From NCBI GenBank assembly GCA_016205995.1, contig JACQSJ010000001.1, forward strand, positions 1 to 13,555: a stretch of DNA of 13,555 nucleotides, written 5' to 3'. Of this stretch, positions 12,373-13,555 are shown piece by piece (positions within the stretch are counted from its first letter, which is position 1; each line of letters begins with the position of its first letter). The notes under the pieces were generated by a model that made no database searches, was not told where the DNA came from, and saw nothing but the letters and a program-made list of their open reading frames with translations. Source of the stretch: Candidatus Uhrbacteria bacterium. Its GTDB lineage: Bacteria; Patescibacteriota; Patescibacteriia; UBA9934; GWF2-40-263. The position numbers were made by a program, and so were the translations under genes.

Positions 12373-13005
12373 TTAACTGCGCTTATAAATACTGGTTACC
12401 AGGGCAACAGCCGGCTCGGTCATGAGAACGTAATCAAATCGAAGCAAGTCGACAATGTTGAGTGTATTGGCTGGAATCGAGGAAACGTTTGGGAGGTTGC
12501 GCGCGGCGCGACTCACAAGCTTGTTCTCCGGGGTCGTCACAATGAGCGTTTTCTTCCCAGCCGTTGGGAGACGACCAAGTGTCTGTGAGAGCTCCTTGGT
12601 CTTCCCCTCGCCGCGGAGATCCTCAACGGCGATGAGTCGATCATTGACGACCTTATCGCTCAACACCATAGCAAGTGCCTTTCGGCGAGCCTGCTTATTC
12701 ATCTTCACGGCAAAGTTTCGGTCAGAGCGTGGTCCGAAGGTAATACCTCCCCCCACCCAAATCGGTGAACGGCGTGATCCATGACGAGCTCGGCCTGTGC
12801 CTTTTTGTTTCCACGGCTTCTTCCCTGTTCCGGCGACTTCTCCTCGAGTCTTTGTGTGGGCAACAGGCTCACGAGAGCCAGCGGTCTGGGCGACAATGGC
12901 TTCGTGCACAAGCGCCGGGTTCACCTTTACTCCAAAAAGACTGTCTTCCAGAGTGAGGTCGCCCTTTTTGCTTCCGTCAATTGAGTAGAGTGTTACGCGT
13001 GCCAT
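12373..13005 (-). CDS. rplD: 50S ribosomal protein L4
   Basis: The 210-residue protein has the conserved loop GTGRARHGSRRSPIWVGGG (69-87), which extends towards the exit tunnel, and the C-terminal domain ending in TEPAVALVTSIYK. In E. coli L4 also represses the S10 operon through its leader, which would lie outside this window. The start overlaps the end of rplC by 13 bases, a stronger overlap than elsewhere in the operon, and no Shine-Dalgarno sequence precedes it. Confidence 0.98.
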   Translation of the reverse strand: MARVTLYSIDGSKKGDLTLEDSLFGVKVNPALVHEAIVAQTAGSREPVAHTKTRGEVAGTGKKPWKQKGTGRARHGSRRSPIWVGGGITFGPRSDRNFAVKMNKQARRKALAMVLSDKVVNDRLIAVEDLRGEGKTKELSQTLGRLPTAGKKTLIVTTPENKLVSRAARNLPNVSSIPANTLNIVDLLRFDYVLMTEPAVALVTSIYKRS

Positions 13006-13555
13006 ACGGTGTTGCTCGAACGAGCCTTAATCATGACCAATCCTCCCCGTGGACCTGGAACAGCCCCTTTAAGAGCGATCACATTCGTCCCAAGGTCTGT
13101 GGATACCACTTCCAAATTCTTGACCGTTACTTGTTCAGCCCCCATCCGACCACCCATACGCTTCCCCTTGATCACTTTTCCCTGACGCTGTGAGGCATTG
13201 GATCCTGGCATACGCTCCTGATCCTTGGTTCCATGTGTCGCGTTCTTGCCGTGAAAATGGTACCGCTTAATGACACCTGCAAATCCGCGGCCCTTCGAAA
13301 TCCCGATCACATCCACGCGAACACCTGGCTGAAAAGCCTCCACCGTAATCACGTCGCCACGCTTAAGGTCATTGGTGGAGTCAACGCGAAACTCCTTCAG
13401 GGTTGAAACCTGGGGAAGATCCTTGAGGTGCCCAATTTGTGGCTTGGGAAGCTTGGTTTTTGCTTCGCTTCCAACCTGTACGGCAATGTACCCGTCTGTT
13501 TCGAGGTTGCGCACTTGCGTAACCGTGTTTGGCTCAGCCTGATTAAGTGTGACGG
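12993..13555 (-). CDS. rplC: 50S ribosomal protein L3 (N-terminus beyond the window)
   Basis: The reading frame is open to the right edge, so the start is outside; about 20 residues appear to be missing. The visible 186 residues begin within VTLNQAEPNTVTQVRNLE, the usual segment after the first strand, and include GISKGRGFAGVIKRYHFHG and the loop with KVIKGKRMGGRMG that reaches towards the peptidyl transferase centre. The GTG at 13512-13514 is an internal Val codon, not a start, because homology continues upstream of it. rpsJ (S10) would be expected next to the right. Confidence 0.97.
   Translation of the reverse strand, partial: VTLNQAEPNTVTQVRNLETDGYIAVQVGSEAKTKLPKPQIGHLKDLPQVSTLKEFRVDSTNDLKRGDVITVEAFQPGVRVDVIGISKGRGFAGVIKRYHFHGKNATHGTKDQERMPGSNASQRQGKVIKGKRMGGRMGAEQVTVKNLEVVSTDLGTNVIALKGAVPGPRGGLVMIKARSSNTVWHA

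Noticed and set aside
1..13555. CRISPR array, insertion sequence or phage module
   Set aside because: No regularly spaced repeats, transposase or integrase sequence was seen; apart from the first 172 bases, almost the whole window is filled by recognised genes.

Overview
The window is an almost complete bacterial S10-spc ribosomal protein cluster on the minus strand, read right to left, with a short unrelated tail at the left. The most likely source is a Patescibacteria/CPR bacterium, probably of the Parcubacteria group. The reasons are that rpmD (L30) is missing between rpsE and rplO, which is a reported hallmark of CPR ribosomes, that a single-domain Gmad2 protein follows ruvX, that genes are packed with gaps of 1 to 21 bases, and that the L15 core is divergent. 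This placement is inference; no rRNA gene is in view.

Layout from the right end leftwards, all on the minus strand: rplC (L3, cut by the window edge), rplD, rplW, rplB, rpsS, rplV, rpsC, rplP, rpmC, rpsQ, rplN, rplX, rplE, rpsN (zinc type), rpsH, rplF, rplR, rpsE, rplO, secY. A hairpin and U-tract follow secY. Then come adk, map, ruvX and a membrane-anchored Gmad2 protein, with map, ruvX and the Gmad2 gene joined by ATGA overlaps. A bidirectional terminator at 1362-1396 separates this group from one convergent plus-strand gene (173-1363), which encodes a membrane-anchored extracytoplasmic protein of unknown family. The first 172 bases are non-coding as far as can be judged and contain a long interrupted inverted repeat.

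The genes work together as expected. The ribosomal proteins build both subunits, SecY is the translocon channel used by the ribosome, Adk balances adenylates, and Map trims initiator methionine from new proteins. infA and rpmJ, which often follow map, are replaced here by ruvX and the Gmad2 gene.

The most striking signal is in translation initiation. All 24 assigned start codons visible in the window are ATG and all 24 are preceded by T (TATG). Shine-Dalgarno motifs at normal spacing are almost absent, and many junctions read stop-CCCT-ATG. The one strong Shine-Dalgarno sequence, before map, is an arm of a palindrome that would hide it. Two further palindromes lie in frame inside coding sequences, in the linker of the Gmad2 protein and in the disordered Arg/Gly-rich start of S5. 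Together they suggest dispersed palindromic elements that settle in permissive places. adk appears to have its own extended -10 promoter so close to its ATG that the message would be leaderless or nearly so.
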